The position numbers were made by a program, and so were the translations under genes. A model generated the notes under the pieces. It was given only the letters and a program-made list of their open reading frames with translations, had not been told where the DNA came from and ran no database searches. A stretch of DNA of 64,000 nucleotides from positions 2,353,655-2,417,654 of the forward strand of contig NZ_CP060718.1 of the NCBI RefSeq assembly GCF_014396785.1, in the 5' to 3' direction. Below, piece after piece: positions 48,934-58,484 of this stretch. The stretch comes from Sphingomonas lutea (lineage in GTDB: Bacteria; Pseudomonadota; Alphaproteobacteria; Sphingomonadales; Sphingomonadaceae). Position 1 is the stretch's first letter. Every line of letters begins with the position of its first letter.

Positions 48934-50616
48934 CTAGCCGCGCTCACCCTTGTCCGGCGCCGCGCCGCGCGCGCCTGTGCTTTCGTCGCGCACCTTCTTG
49001 AACTCGCTGCCCGCGTTCCACGCCGGCCAAACGCGGCTGTTGGCGATGCGCTTGCCGATTTCGTAATAGAGTTCGGTCTCCTGCACCGCGCCGCCGAGGT
49101 TCCAGGTCGGCGCCCAGGCGTCGCAGGTCTGGTGGTAGCAGCTGGCAGTGAACGCATCGAGCCAGCGCTTGCCCGCTTCGCGCCCGCCGCTCTGCAGATC
49201 GTACGGACCTGCAAGCGCCATGCTCAGCAGCACCGGCACGCCACGCTTGGCGAGCGTGAAATGGTCGGCGCGGTAGAACAGGCCGCGCTCGGGATTGCCC
49301 TCGACGGTCACGTAGCGCCCCTGCGCCCGCGCGCCCTCCTCGAGATAGCGTTCGAGCTCGCTCTGGCCCTTGCCGATGAGCAAGGTGTCGCGCGTCGGCC
49401 CGGCCCATTGCAGCGTGTCGAGCGTCAGGTTCGCCGCCATCTTCTCATGCGGGTAGATCGGATGCTGCGCATAATATTCGCTCCCGAGCAGCCCGCGCTC
49501 CTCCGCCGTCCATGATGCGAAGACAAGGGTGCGCTGTGGCCGCGGCCCGGCGGCGAACTTGCGCGCGATCTCGATCATCGCCGCGGTGCCGAGCCCGTCG
49601 TCGGCCGCGCCGGGGCGGATGGTGCGCCCCTGCGCATCGGGCGCGCCGACGCCATAGGCATCCCAATGCCCGCCATAGCTGACGGTCTCGTCCGGATAGG
49701 CCGAGCCGGTCAGCTTGCCGATCACATTCTTGCTCATGATGCGGGTCAGGTCGACGCCCGCCTCTGCCGACAAGGTCGCCTTGAGCGGGATCGGGCGAAA
49801 GGCCGCCGTACGCGCCTGCCGCTTAAGCGTTTCGTAATCGAGCCCTTCGCGCTTCAGTAGCGCCTCGCCCGCCGCGCGCTGGATCCAGCCTTGCAGAAGC
49901 ACCGGCTGGCGCGCGCCTGGCGGAAGGACGATATTGAAATTCTCCCCCATCGCGCTCTGCACGACGTTCCAGCCGTAGCCCGCGCCCTCGGTCTCGTGGA
50001 CGATCAAAGCGCCGATCGCCCCGCGCCGCGCGACTTCCTCGAACTTGTAGGTCCAGCGCCCATAATAGGTCATCGCCTTGGCGTTGAACTTGCCCGCGAC
50101 CGGCTCGCCCGCGGCGGCTTCGAAATCATTGTCGTTGACCAGGAACAGCGCGATCTTGCCGGTCAGGTCGGCGCCCTTGTAATCGTCCCAACCGCGCTCG
50201 GGCGCGCTTGATCCGTAACCGACGAAGACGATCGGCGCGTTGGCGATGCGCGCCTGATCGACCGCGCGCGTCGTGCTCAGGTAAATGTCCTCGGGGAAGC
50301 GCAGCGGGATCGCCGCGCCGCCTTGCGAAAGCGACACGCGCGGCGCCTGCAGCTTGGTGCGGATGAGCGGCACCGCCTGCGTCCACCCGCCATTCTCGCC
50401 GCCCGGCTCGAGCCCCGCCGCCTTGAATTGCTCGATCAGATAAGCAACCGTTTTCTCTTCACCCGGCGTGCCCATCGAGCGACCCTGGAAGTCGTCAGAA
50501 GCCAGCACGCGCGTGATCTCCGACATGCGCTGCGCATCGATCGCCGGCGGCGCGGCTTGCCCGCTCAGCGCTAGCGCCATCGGCAGCAGAACCACGCCCG
50601 CGAATGTCCTTGTCAT
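48934..50616 (-). CDS. M28-family secreted metallopeptidase
   Basis: The product is 560 residues with a signal peptide (MTRTFAGVVLLPMALALSGQA). A protease-associated-type insert (about 130-300) precedes the M28 core. Zinc ligands are visible: SYGGHWDAYG (His), GAADDGLGTAAM (bridging Asp) and WTAEERGLLGSEYY (Glu-Glu); a further DTLQWAG Asp and a C-terminal RADHFTLAKRG His follow. It is an aminopeptidase or carboxypeptidase acting in the periplasm. The start MTRTFAG fits. It lies in the same direction as the serine hydrolase upstream. Confidence 0.92.
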   Translation of the reverse strand: MTRTFAGVVLLPMALALSGQAAPPAIDAQRMSEITRVLASDDFQGRSMGTPGEEKTVAYLIEQFKAAGLEPGGENGGWTQAVPLIRTKLQAPRVSLSQGGAAIPLRFPEDIYLSTTRAVDQARIANAPIVFVGYGSSAPERGWDDYKGADLTGKIALFLVNDNDFEAAAGEPVAGKFNAKAMTYYGRWTYKFEEVARRGAIGALIVHETEGAGYGWNVVQSAMGENFNIVLPPGARQPVLLQGWIQRAAGEALLKREGLDYETLKRQARTAAFRPIPLKATLSAEAGVDLTRIMSKNVIGKLTGSAYPDETVSYGGHWDAYGVGAPDAQGRTIRPGAADDGLGTAAMIEIARKFAAGPRPQRTLVFASWTAEERGLLGSEYYAQHPIYPHEKMAANLTLDTLQWAGPTRDTLLIGKGQSELERYLEEGARAQGRYVTVEGNPERGLFYRADHFTLAKRGVPVLLSMALAGPYDLQSGGREAGKRWLDAFTASCYHQTCDAWAPTWNLGGAVQETELYYEIGKRIANSRVWPAWNAGSEFKKVRDESTGARGAAPDKGERG

Positions 50617-50643
50617 CTTAACCCTCTCCCAACCTGCACCGCC

Positions 50644-52272
50644 TCAACGGACGGCGCTGGCGTTGGATGCAGCAGCTGGTTGGCCGTCGGGCATACGGGT
50701 AAAAAACAGGTCGCGGACGCGCGACGTACCGATGCCGACGCCACTGATCCTGCCTGCTCTGTCCCGGCGGAATCGCGCCACAAAGTCGTTGGACTCGAAC
50801 GCGTCGGCATAGGTCGGCTTGACCCGGGTTACGATGTGCGGCCGCCGGTCGAGCCGTATCGCAAGCCCGTGGCCGTAAGGGCTGACGACGTAGGTGACGT
50901 CGGCCTCGTCACTGGCATAGCGCCCGGAATATTCCGCAAGCCGGACTGCGGATGGTGAGACGGGAACTATCCGGCGATATTCGACCGACTGCCCTTGAAG
51001 GTCGTTCCAGCGAAACCGGTCGGAACCCAAAAAGACGATTTCGCCAACATCGCTACGGAACCGCTGCGGCCCGGACGCGACGAACGGCGTGCCCATGAAC
51101 GTGACTTCGCCAGACGCCGTCACGAACGGCGTGGACATGCCCGTCCGTTGATTGACGAATAGGCCGCTCAGGTTCGGCCCGTCGTAAGGCGACGGTGCGG
51201 ACGCGGCAGGTTGCGCGGGCAGGAACAGGTCGGCGACTCGCTTGGCAAATTGGCTGGCGGGCGCGTCGCTCCGATTGCACAGCACCGCGACCGACATTTG
51301 CTGGTCGGGAAAGCGGCCCAGCCACGCGCGATAGGCGCCGGTCGATCCGCTGTGGACGATCGCGCGAACGCCGCGATAGCGTTCGACGAACAGACCGCGG
51401 GCATAAGTGATCGGGGTGCCATCATTCAGCGTGGCCGGCTGTTGCAGCCGCGCCGTCATCTCCTTGCCGAGCCGATTGGCGGACAGCGCCGTATTCCAGG
51501 TGAGCAGATCGCCGACGGTCGTGAGCAGGCCGCCATTTCCATACGCATCCTCGAACGGCATTTCCTGCGCAAATCCCGTCTCGGTGCGGGCGTAGGCCAC
51601 GGCGCGGTCGGGCACGACCCGGCGGAAGTCGTCGCGCCAGCTGGTGCGCGTCATCCCCAGCGGCACGAACAGCCGTTCGCGCGTGAATTGCGCAAGGCTC
51701 TTGCCGCTGACGCGCTGCACAATCTCGGTCAGCAGATTATAGCCGCTGTTGGTGTAGCTATATTCTGCGCCCGGCACATAGTTGAGCGATCGCTGGCGGC
51801 GGATGATGTCCAGCACGTCCGTTTGCGTGTGGGCACGCGTCGTCCGCGGCCAGCCCCCAAGTTGCGCGACCATGCCCCAATCGCGCAGGCCGCTGGTGTG
51901 GTTGAGCAAATGATCGATGGTGATCGTCCGGCCATAATCGGGGAGTTCGGGGATGTGCCGGCGAACGTCGTCATCCAAGGATAATTTTCCGTCCACGACG
52001 AGCAACAGGGTCGCAGCGGCAGTGAACTGCTTCGACACCGACCCCGCCTCGATGATCGTGTCCGCGGTCATCGGCACGCGATGTTCGAGCTCCGCCAAGC
52101 CATAGGCGCGGCTGATCACTACGCCGCGGCTCGAGACACCAATTGTGCACCCGGGCGCACCGTTGCGAATGAGCGCGGTGAAAATCGGATCGATTCCGGT
52201 GGTCGGGGCGGGCCGCGCCGACGACTGGCCGGTGACCGACAATGCAAGCGCGGCGAAGATGATCAAACGCAT
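50644..52272 (-). CDS. Secreted beta-lactamase-fold serine hydrolase
   Basis: From the ATG at 52272 the product is 542 residues with a signal peptide (MRLIIFAALALSVTG). Active-site motifs are S78-V-S-K81 and Y173-T-N175, with HSGSTGAYRAW as the third box. HLLNHTSGLRDWG is a family landmark. A C-terminal beta domain of about 170 residues (from LSGLFVNQRTG) follows. Such proteins hydrolyse peptidoglycan peptides or esters. A start at 52320 exists but lacks a signal-like N-terminus. Confidence 0.9.
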   Translation of the reverse strand: MRLIIFAALALSVTGQSSARPAPTTGIDPIFTALIRNGAPGCTIGVSSRGVVISRAYGLAELEHRVPMTADTIIEAGSVSKQFTAAATLLLVVDGKLSLDDDVRRHIPELPDYGRTITIDHLLNHTSGLRDWGMVAQLGGWPRTTRAHTQTDVLDIIRRQRSLNYVPGAEYSYTNSGYNLLTEIVQRVSGKSLAQFTRERLFVPLGMTRTSWRDDFRRVVPDRAVAYARTETGFAQEMPFEDAYGNGGLLTTVGDLLTWNTALSANRLGKEMTARLQQPATLNDGTPITYARGLFVERYRGVRAIVHSGSTGAYRAWLGRFPDQQMSVAVLCNRSDAPASQFAKRVADLFLPAQPAASAPSPYDGPNLSGLFVNQRTGMSTPFVTASGEVTFMGTPFVASGPQRFRSDVGEIVFLGSDRFRWNDLQGQSVEYRRIVPVSPSAVRLAEYSGRYASDEADVTYVVSPYGHGLAIRLDRRPHIVTRVKPTYADAFESNDFVARFRRDRAGRISGVGIGTSRVRDLFFTRMPDGQPAAASNASAVR

Positions 52273-52362
52273 ACCCGTACCCCCGCCGCTACCTGACACC
52301 ATGGCGCGGCCGCTGTCCATCGGACCCAGGCAACCCGCCCCCGAAGCGATCCTATCTCACGC

Positions 52363-53361
52363 CTAGCCGCGCGCCGCTGGCCAGTCCGCCTCCTCCGCAC
52401 CGCGCGTCTTCCACAGCGAATAGCCGATGCCCGCCGCGATCAGCGCGAAGGTGACGCCGAGGCTGAGCACCGGCGGGAACTTGTCCCCGCCGAGCAGGAA
52501 GTCGGCGACGAAGATCTTCGCGCCGATGAATATCAGCACCGCGGCCAGCGCATATTTCAGATAGTGGAAGCGATGCACCATCGCCGCGAGCGCGAAGTAA
52601 AGCGCACGCAAGCCCAGGATCGCCATGATGTTGCTGGTGTAGACGATGAACGTGTCGGTGGTGATGGCGAAGATCGCCGGAACGCTGTCGACCGCGAACA
52701 CCAGGTCGGCGAGGTTGATGACCACCAGCGCCAGGAACAGCGGCGTCGCCGCGGTCACCAGCCTGCCTGTCTTTTCGTCGGGCACTTTCACGAAGAAATG
52801 CTGGGCGTGCAATTCCTTGGTCACGCGCATGTGCCGCGAAATGAATTTCACCGCCGGGTTGTTGGCGACGTCCATCGGCGTGTCGCCGGCGAAGAACATC
52901 TTGATGCCCGTCGCGATCAGGAACGCGGCGAAGATGTAGAGCACCCAATAAGCCTCGGCGACCAGCGCCGCGCCGCCCGCGATCATAAGCCCGCGCAGAA
53001 CGATCACCGCGAGGATTCCCCAAAGCAGCGCGCGATACTGATATTTCGGCGGGATCGCGAAGTAGGTGAAGATCAGGCTGATGACGAACACGTTGTCGAT
53101 CGACAGCGCCTTTTCGATGAAGAAGCCGGTGAAATATTGCATCCCCGGCTCAGGCCCCTTGGCCGCCCACACCCAGCCGCCAAACGCCAGCGCGATGCCG
53201 ATGTAGAATGCGGACAGCTTCAGGCTTTCGCCGATGCCCATCTCGCGGTCTTCCTTGTGAAGGAAGCCGAGGTCGAATGCGGTTAGCGCCGCGACGATGC
53301 CCAGGAAGGCAAGCCAGAACCAGGCGGGCGTGCCCAGCCAGTCGGCCGTCAGAAATTCCAT
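52363..53361 (-). CDS. TerC-family membrane protein (Alx-like)
   Basis: The product is 332 residues with about nine membrane segments. The family motifs FIEKALSIDNVFVISLIF and ADLVFAVDSVPAIFAITTDTFIVYTSN are intact, including the acidic pair of each repeat. TerC/Alx proteins export Mn2+ or help metalate exported proteins. No yybP-ykoY riboswitch-like leader can fit in the 25-bp gap to the upstream DUF465 gene, so control probably lies further up at the palindrome near 53574. Confidence 0.93.
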   Translation of the reverse strand: MEFLTADWLGTPAWFWLAFLGIVAALTAFDLGFLHKEDREMGIGESLKLSAFYIGIALAFGGWVWAAKGPEPGMQYFTGFFIEKALSIDNVFVISLIFTYFAIPPKYQYRALLWGILAVIVLRGLMIAGGAALVAEAYWVLYIFAAFLIATGIKMFFAGDTPMDVANNPAVKFISRHMRVTKELHAQHFFVKVPDEKTGRLVTAATPLFLALVVINLADLVFAVDSVPAIFAITTDTFIVYTSNIMAILGLRALYFALAAMVHRFHYLKYALAAVLIFIGAKIFVADFLLGGDKFPPVLSLGVTFALIAAGIGYSLWKTRGAEEADWPAARG

Positions 53362-53386
53362 GATGATGTCCCCTGTTGGCGGCGCG

Positions 53387-53560
53387 TCAGGCGGTCGCGG
53401 GGCGGCGCAGCGCGCGGCCGATCAGCGCCTTGGCGCGCGACTTCAACCGGCGCAGGCCGATCAAGGTGGCGGCGTCGGGGCGGGCCTGCCGCTCCTCGCG
53501 CCGGAGCGCGCGGTCGATGCGCTGCAGCGTTTCGGTCAATCGATACAATCGGGGATTCAC
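53387..53560 (-). CDS. DUF465 (YdcH-like) small protein
   Basis: From a GTG at 53560 with AGGAG six bases upstream, the product is 57 residues: NPRLYRLTETLQRIDRALRRE, then LIGLRRLKSRAKALIGRAL. It is a short helical-hairpin protein of the DUF465/YdcH family, function unknown, cytoplasmic. It precedes TerC by 25 bp on the same strand, so the two are probably co-transcribed. The longer frame from 53644 crosses a palindrome and lacks a ribosome site. Confidence 0.75.
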   Translation of the reverse strand: MNPRLYRLTETLQRIDRALRREERQARPDAATLIGLRRLKSRAKALIGRALRRPATA

Positions 53561-53573
53561 GTCTGTCTCCTCT

Positions 53574-53589
53574 TCAAACCGTGGTTTGA
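53574..53589. promoter_or_regulatory. Inverted repeat TCAAACC-GT-GGTTTGA
   Basis: There is a perfect seven-base inverted repeat with a two-base spacer, 14 bp upstream of the DUF465-TerC gene pair. Size and position fit a repressor operator or activator site. The regulator is unknown. Confidence 0.4.
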
Positions 53590-53879
53590 TCGGAGATCCG
53601 GCGGTGGTTGGGGAGGGAGAGGGGCCGTCCACGCACCGGATCATCCGATGCGGTCCGACATCACGATTGCCTTGTGAGGCAGCCGCCAGAGGGGCCCGGT
53701 CCGCATCCCTTAAATGCGTTGCCCGCGCGAAAGTTCAACCCCGGATTTTGCCCGTAGCCTTGCGCCGAGCGCGGGTTACGCTAGGTTTCGCTGCGTCGGC
53801 GCATCCGCCGGCCTGTGTGCGTTCGGCTTGGGGGAGCTGGAATGCGCTTGTCAGTCGCGGCGCGCGTGGGGACGCGCCG
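53590..53879. other. Non-coding divergent region before the MBOAT gene
   Basis: I see no supportable gene in these roughly 290 bp. They should hold the promoters for DUF465-TerC (minus) and MBOAT-SGNH (plus). The last part is GC-rich with a GGGGACGCGCCG purine patch just before the MBOAT ATG. Confidence 0.5.
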
Positions 53880-55301
53880 ATGATCTTCAATTCGCTGACC
53901 TTCGTGGTCTTCTTCGCGGTCGTGCTCGCGCTGCATTATGCGCCGTGGTTCAGCTGGCACCAGAAGAAGATCAACCTGCTGGTTGCGTCCTATCTGTTCT
54001 ACGCGGCGTGGAATCCGCCGTTCGTCATCCTGCTGTGGATTTCGACGGTGGTCGACTGGTGGGCGGCGCAATGGATGGTCCGCTCCAAGCGCGACAGCAC
54101 GCGCCGCGCGTGGATGATCATCTCCGTGGTCGTCAATTTGGGCATGCTCGCTTACTTCAAATATGGCGAGTTCCTGCTGCAAAATTTCACCGCTCTCGCG
54201 GCGTCGATGGGGATTGCCTACCAACCACCCAGCTGGGACATCGTGCTTCCCGTCGGGATCAGTTTCTACACCTTCGCGACGTTGTCCTACACACTCGACG
54301 TCTATCTGAAGCGCGCCAAGCCCGCGCAGCATTTCCTCGATTACGCTTTGTTCGTGACCTTCTTCCCGCACCTCGTCGCGGGGCCGATCATGCGCCCGAC
54401 CGAGCTCGTGCCGCAATTCGCCGAACCGCGCCGCGCCACCGCGCACCAGCTCTACTTCGGCTTCGCGCTCATCATCCTCGGCCTGTTCCAGAAGGTGGTG
54501 CTCGCCGACGGCTTCCTCGCTCCGGTGGTGGAGAAGGTTTACGACGCGCGCGAAGGCGTGCCGATGATGCTCGACGCCTGGGTCGCAACGCTCGCCTTCA
54601 GCGGGCAGATCTTCTGCGATTTCGCCGGCTATTCGACCACTGCGATCGGGGTCGCCATGGGCCTTGGTTTCGCCATGCCCGACAATTTCCGCTTCCCCTA
54701 CGCCGCGGTCGGCTTCTCCGACTTCTGGCGACGATGGCACATCACGCTGTCGAGCTGGCTGCGCGACTATTTGTACATCCCGCTCGGCGGCAACCGCCAC
54801 GGCCCGGTGCGCACCTACACCGCCTTGATGGGGACGATGCTGCTTGGCGGCCTGTGGCACGGCGCGGCGTGGACCTTCGTCGTATGGGGCGGGCTGCACG
54901 GCCTCTACCTCGGCGTCGAACGCTGGCTGCGCGGAAAGTTCGGCGGCTGGACGCCCGGCCCGGCGTCGATCTTCGCGCTCGGCATCCTCACTTATGTTCT
55001 CGTCAACATCACCTGGGTGTTCTTCCGTGCCAAGGACTTCACCGTGGCCTCGACCATGTTGACCTCGATGGCCGGCATGGCCGCCAACCCGGTGCCGATG
55101 ATCGCGCTTCTGCCGATGATCTACGCGATGGTCATCGTCGGCGGGATCGTCGCCACCCATTGGGCGATGCGCGACAAGACGCTGGAGATTGCGGTCGAGC
55201 GAACGCCCGCCTGGCTCGTCGGCGGGCTGCTTTCCATCATGGCCATCGCGGTCGTTGCGGAACAGGGGAAAGGCAGTGCCTTCATCTACTTCCAGTTCTG
55301 A
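53880..55301 (+). CDS. MBOAT-family O-acyltransferase (AlgI/DltB type)
   Basis: The product is 473 residues with about eleven membrane segments. The N-terminus MIFNSLTFVVFFAVVLALHY and ISFYTFATLSYTLDVYLKR are typical of AlgI. DFWRRWHITLSSWLRDYLYIPLGGNRHG (quoted in parts) and GGLWHGAAWTFVVWGGLHGLYLG carry the invariant His of the MBOAT active site. It moves acyl groups across the inner membrane for O-acetylation of an exported polysaccharide. It overlaps the SGNH-like gene by 26 bp, so the two form an acetylation module. Confidence 0.93.
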   Translation: MIFNSLTFVVFFAVVLALHYAPWFSWHQKKINLLVASYLFYAAWNPPFVILLWISTVVDWWAAQWMVRSKRDSTRRAWMIISVVVNLGMLAYFKYGEFLLQNFTALAASMGIAYQPPSWDIVLPVGISFYTFATLSYTLDVYLKRAKPAQHFLDYALFVTFFPHLVAGPIMRPTELVPQFAEPRRATAHQLYFGFALIILGLFQKVVLADGFLAPVVEKVYDAREGVPMMLDAWVATLAFSGQIFCDFAGYSTTAIGVAMGLGFAMPDNFRFPYAAVGFSDFWRRWHITLSSWLRDYLYIPLGGNRHGPVRTYTALMGTMLLGGLWHGAAWTFVVWGGLHGLYLGVERWLRGKFGGWTPGPASIFALGILTYVLVNITWVFFRAKDFTVASTMLTSMAGMAANPVPMIALLPMIYAMVIVGGIVATHWAMRDKTLEIAVERTPAWLVGGLLSIMAIAVVAEQGKGSAFIYFQF

Positions 55302-56451
55302 TCCGCCAAAGGGCATCGTCCGCAAGGAAGGCGCGCTTCCCGCGGGCCTGCGCCTCACCGCGTCCGACCGCCCGGGCCAGGCGCAACCGGTGCCGACCCG
55401 CGACGTCCCAAAGCAGCCGTGGGGCCGCATCCTCGCCGCGGTCGCGGTGGCGCTCGTCGCCGGGGTGACCGCGCTCGAGCTCAACGCCCGCCGCCTCGGC
55501 TTGGAGGCCGGCGACCTCGACAATAGTGAAGTCGCGTGGGTCAAGGAGCGAGTTCGCTCGGAAAACGCCGATGTCGCCATCGTCGGCGACTCGCGCATTC
55601 TGTTCGATACCGACCTCGACCGGTTCGAGGCACTGACCGGCACCCGTCCGGTCCAGCTCGCGATCCACGGCACCAGCGCCTTGACCCTGCTCGAGGATGC
55701 GGCGAGCAACCCCAATTTCCGCGGACTGCTGATCGTCGGCCTGGCCGACACGATGTTCTTCCAGCCGTTCGACGGCTACGGCGAATATGTCCGCCGCCGC
55801 GGTGACTTCACCTCGCCCTCCGGCCGCATCGGGATCGAGATCGACCATATGCTCCAGCGCCGGCTGGCGTTCCTCGATTCCAACCATCGTCTAAGCGTCG
55901 CAGCACATCGTCTCGACCCCGATTTTCGCCCCGGCGTCGAAGGGCCCAAGCACGACATCTGGAAGGTCAGCCAGGTGGGCGAGCAGCGCGCGACGTGGAT
56001 GTGGCCGCGCGTCGAATATGATCCCGAATATCGCGCCCGCACGCGCTGGGCGTGGAAAGGCTTCAAAGAGAAATTCCCCTACACCCCGCAGCTGATGGCC
56101 AAGGGCCATGCGCGCGCCAAGGCGGCGGTGGAAACGATCCGCGCGCGCGGCGGCGACGTCGTGTTCGTGCGCCCGCCCTCGGCGCCCGAGCTGCGCGTCA
56201 ACGAAGAAGCCCAAGTCCCCAGGGCCAAGGGTTGGGACCGCCTAATCGCCAACACGCAAAGCGTCGGCGTCCACGCCGACGACCTGCCGCCCGATGTGCA
56301 GAATCTGACGTTGCCCGAATGGTCGCATCTCAACCGGAAATGCGCGACCGTGTTCACCGACGCCTACGTCCGCCGCCTCGCCGCGTTGACGCCGCGGATC
56401 AGGTTGCGCGCAAACGCCCCGCCGCCGCTAACCCGCGTCGACTGCGTCTAG
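55276..56451 (+). CDS. Membrane-anchored SGNH-like protein, partner of the MBOAT acyltransferase
   Basis: From a GTG at 55276 with a GGGGAAAGG site, the product is 391 residues. A Pro-rich cytoplasmic N-terminus is followed by one transmembrane helix (about 51-67, ILAAVAVALVAGVTAL) and a periplasmic domain. VAIVGDSRILFD (GDSR, Ser106) and the C-terminal PEWSHLNRKC fit the Ser-Asp-His layout of SGNH/GDSL hydrolases in AlgX/AlgJ-like acetyltransferases. It probably transfers acetyl from the MBOAT protein to a glycan. Its last 130 bp are duplicated at 58862-58995. Its stop shares CTAG with the convergent regulator. Confidence 0.82.
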   Translation: MPSSTSSSDPPKGIVRKEGALPAGLRLTASDRPGQAQPVPTRDVPKQPWGRILAAVAVALVAGVTALELNARRLGLEAGDLDNSEVAWVKERVRSENADVAIVGDSRILFDTDLDRFEALTGTRPVQLAIHGTSALTLLEDAASNPNFRGLLIVGLADTMFFQPFDGYGEYVRRRGDFTSPSGRIGIEIDHMLQRRLAFLDSNHRLSVAAHRLDPDFRPGVEGPKHDIWKVSQVGEQRATWMWPRVEYDPEYRARTRWAWKGFKEKFPYTPQLMAKGHARAKAAVETIRARGGDVVFVRPPSAPELRVNEEAQVPRAKGWDRLIANTQSVGVHADDLPPDVQNLTLPEWSHLNRKCATVFTDAYVRRLAALTPRIRLRANAPPPLTRVDCV

Positions 56452-58301
56452 CCCGCCGGCTTCAGTTTTGCGCACACCGGCTCAGGCCGTCCGCGGGTGC
56501 AGAAATCGGGCAGCTTTCCCGTGCGCCAATAACGCAGCAGCCCGATCTGCTCGGCGAGCTGGACGAAGCGCGGGTCGCGGCGAAGTGGTGCGCCCGCATT
56601 GGCCGACAATAAGGCCACCGTGAAATAGGCCGGCTGCTCGAGCCACATCGCTTCATCCTCGGCGCGCGTGCGCCCAACCTGATTGGGATACAGGTCGCGG
56701 GCGATGGCAAAGCTGGTGTTGAGTTCACCGATCGCAGCGAGCGCGGCGATGCACAGCTGTCGCGTCGATCCGCGAAGATTGTCCTGCGTGCACAAGCGGA
56801 TCATGCCGGCTCGGTCGCCCCGGCGATAAGCAGTCAGGACCGATTGCAAAACTTCCGCGTCGAAGGTGAAGTCGCTTCGCGGGATGGTGGCAGCGAAACG
56901 CTCGAGTGACGCGAAGTCGCCGCGGGCCGCCAAGCCGACGATACGGTTCCAGCGCAGCGCCCAGCTGCTCGGCCATTTGCGAACGGCGTCCGCGAAAACT
57001 GCTTCGGCTTCGCGATGCCGCCCTTCAGTCTCGAGCAGCTGCAGGAGAACGCCGATATCGTCGGCCGAGTGAGCGTGCCGCGCCGCTGCCACGCGGGCAA
57101 GCATTGCAGCCTCTTCAATCCGGCCGACGTCTGCGGTCAATTCGCTCAATCGCTGTGCGGAGGAATTTCCCGGAACTTCATCGTCGAGAGTCGCGCGCAA
57201 TTGGCGCTCGCAATCTGCCAGCCACGAGCGCGGGCGAAGGAGGCACCAGGCATGCCCGTAATCGGGGAACCGCGGCGCATATTGCTTCCGATGCTCAAGG
57301 ATTTCGCGCGCGATCCGGACATGCTCGCGACGCTCCGGGACGGAAAAGGACTCGAGCGTCGCGCCGGACGTGATCGCCAGCGCCATTTGCGTGGAGATGG
57401 AGTCCGGATGCTCGCGCGACGTGCGCAGGGTGATCTCGTATGCGCGCAGGGCATTTCCTTGAAGCGCGGCGTCCAATGCCATGAACATCCGTGCCGCAAT
57501 CACGGGATCGGCGTCTCGGCCATCGAGGGCGAGGAGAGGGCCCATGACGGACATGGTTTCCGCAAAAGCCGTGGCGACTTGCAGGTCCAGGTTCTGGGCC
57601 CGCGATCGGGGACTCTCAAAGACTCGCGTCATTAGGGTTTTTCGCCCGGACCTAAGGATCACGGCCATATCGACGCGCATCGTGCCCGCTTCGCCCGTTA
57701 CCGCGCCGGACACGGTCCACGGGCTGCGGCCTGCGGGGACGACCTGCACGCCGGCCTCGGTCAAGGCGGTGCTCAGCACGCCCCCGAGCCGATCAGCGAG
57801 GTGGCGCGCATCCGGCCCGCCGGCCGACGTGACTGGCAGGATGCTGACCGTCACGGCTGACGCGGTTGGGCGACGGGACGTCGCGAACATGCCCACCGCG
57901 ACGCCGGCCAGGATTGCCGCCGCGACCATGATGCCCCATGTCCGGCGCGCCCGGCCGGGCGCCGCCGCGCTGTCGACCTCGATCAGTCGATAGCCAGCGC
58001 GAGGGATCGTCTCGATGCGAAAGCCGCCCGCGCGCCCCGCCAGCTTGCGCAGGATCGACACCGCGCGGTTGATGACGTCGTCGCCGACGATCCGGCCGTC
58101 CCAGCATTGGTCAACAATGTCATCGCGCGTGACGACCTGCCCCAGTCGTCGATGAAGCAGCAGCAACACGCACAACGGCTTGTCCTGGATGCGCTCTCGG
58201 CGGCCGCCGAAGGAGACTTCACGTGACGCCGGATCGATCTCGGCGCACCCCAAGCGAAACGGCGCTTCACGACCGTTCGAACTCATCCTCAAGGCGTCCA
58301 T
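56448..58301 (-). CDS. CadC-like transcriptional regulator: winged HTH, TM helix, TPR-like sensor
   Basis: From the ATG at 58301 (GGGGGAGG just before it) the product is 617 residues. Residues about 12-110 are an OmpR/PhoB-type winged helix (ALLL-type ending QDKPLCVLLLLHRRLGQVVTRD, then DDVINRAVSILRKLAG, and TIPRAGYRLIE). A single membrane helix follows at about 122-142 (WGIMVAAAILAGVAVGMFA). The periplasmic half is helical with TPR-like repeats (residues 260-560). This is the CadC/ToxR-like layout of membrane-bound one-component regulators. It is flanked on both sides by copies of the SGNH gene 3' end. Targets are unknown. Confidence 0.88.
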   Translation of the reverse strand: MDALRMSSNGREAPFRLGCAEIDPASREVSFGGRRERIQDKPLCVLLLLHRRLGQVVTRDDIVDQCWDGRIVGDDVINRAVSILRKLAGRAGGFRIETIPRAGYRLIEVDSAAAPGRARRTWGIMVAAAILAGVAVGMFATSRRPTASAVTVSILPVTSAGGPDARHLADRLGGVLSTALTEAGVQVVPAGRSPWTVSGAVTGEAGTMRVDMAVILRSGRKTLMTRVFESPRSRAQNLDLQVATAFAETMSVMGPLLALDGRDADPVIAARMFMALDAALQGNALRAYEITLRTSREHPDSISTQMALAITSGATLESFSVPERREHVRIAREILEHRKQYAPRFPDYGHAWCLLRPRSWLADCERQLRATLDDEVPGNSSAQRLSELTADVGRIEEAAMLARVAAARHAHSADDIGVLLQLLETEGRHREAEAVFADAVRKWPSSWALRWNRIVGLAARGDFASLERFAATIPRSDFTFDAEVLQSVLTAYRRGDRAGMIRLCTQDNLRGSTRQLCIAALAAIGELNTSFAIARDLYPNQVGRTRAEDEAMWLEQPAYFTVALLSANAGAPLRRDPRFVQLAEQIGLLRYWRTGKLPDFCTRGRPEPVCAKLKPAG

Positions 58302-58484
58302 CGCGCCTCCCCCGCACCGATATAGCATGCGCCCGCCTAGGCGCCCAAGCGTCCGCCCAACCCTGCGAAATCAGGAATAAATCAGGGCCGCGCCATTTTC
58401 CCCTTCAACACCCGGGATCAGCTTCGCACCCGCCTGCGCGCTTGCCGTCTGGGAAGCCGCATTGTGCATCGAAGGGAGGTAGCC

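Noticed and set aside
53781..55751. 656-codon minus-strand open frame opposite MBOAT and SGNH genes
   Set aside because: No domain or ribosome site; the plus-strand genes have full family motifs.
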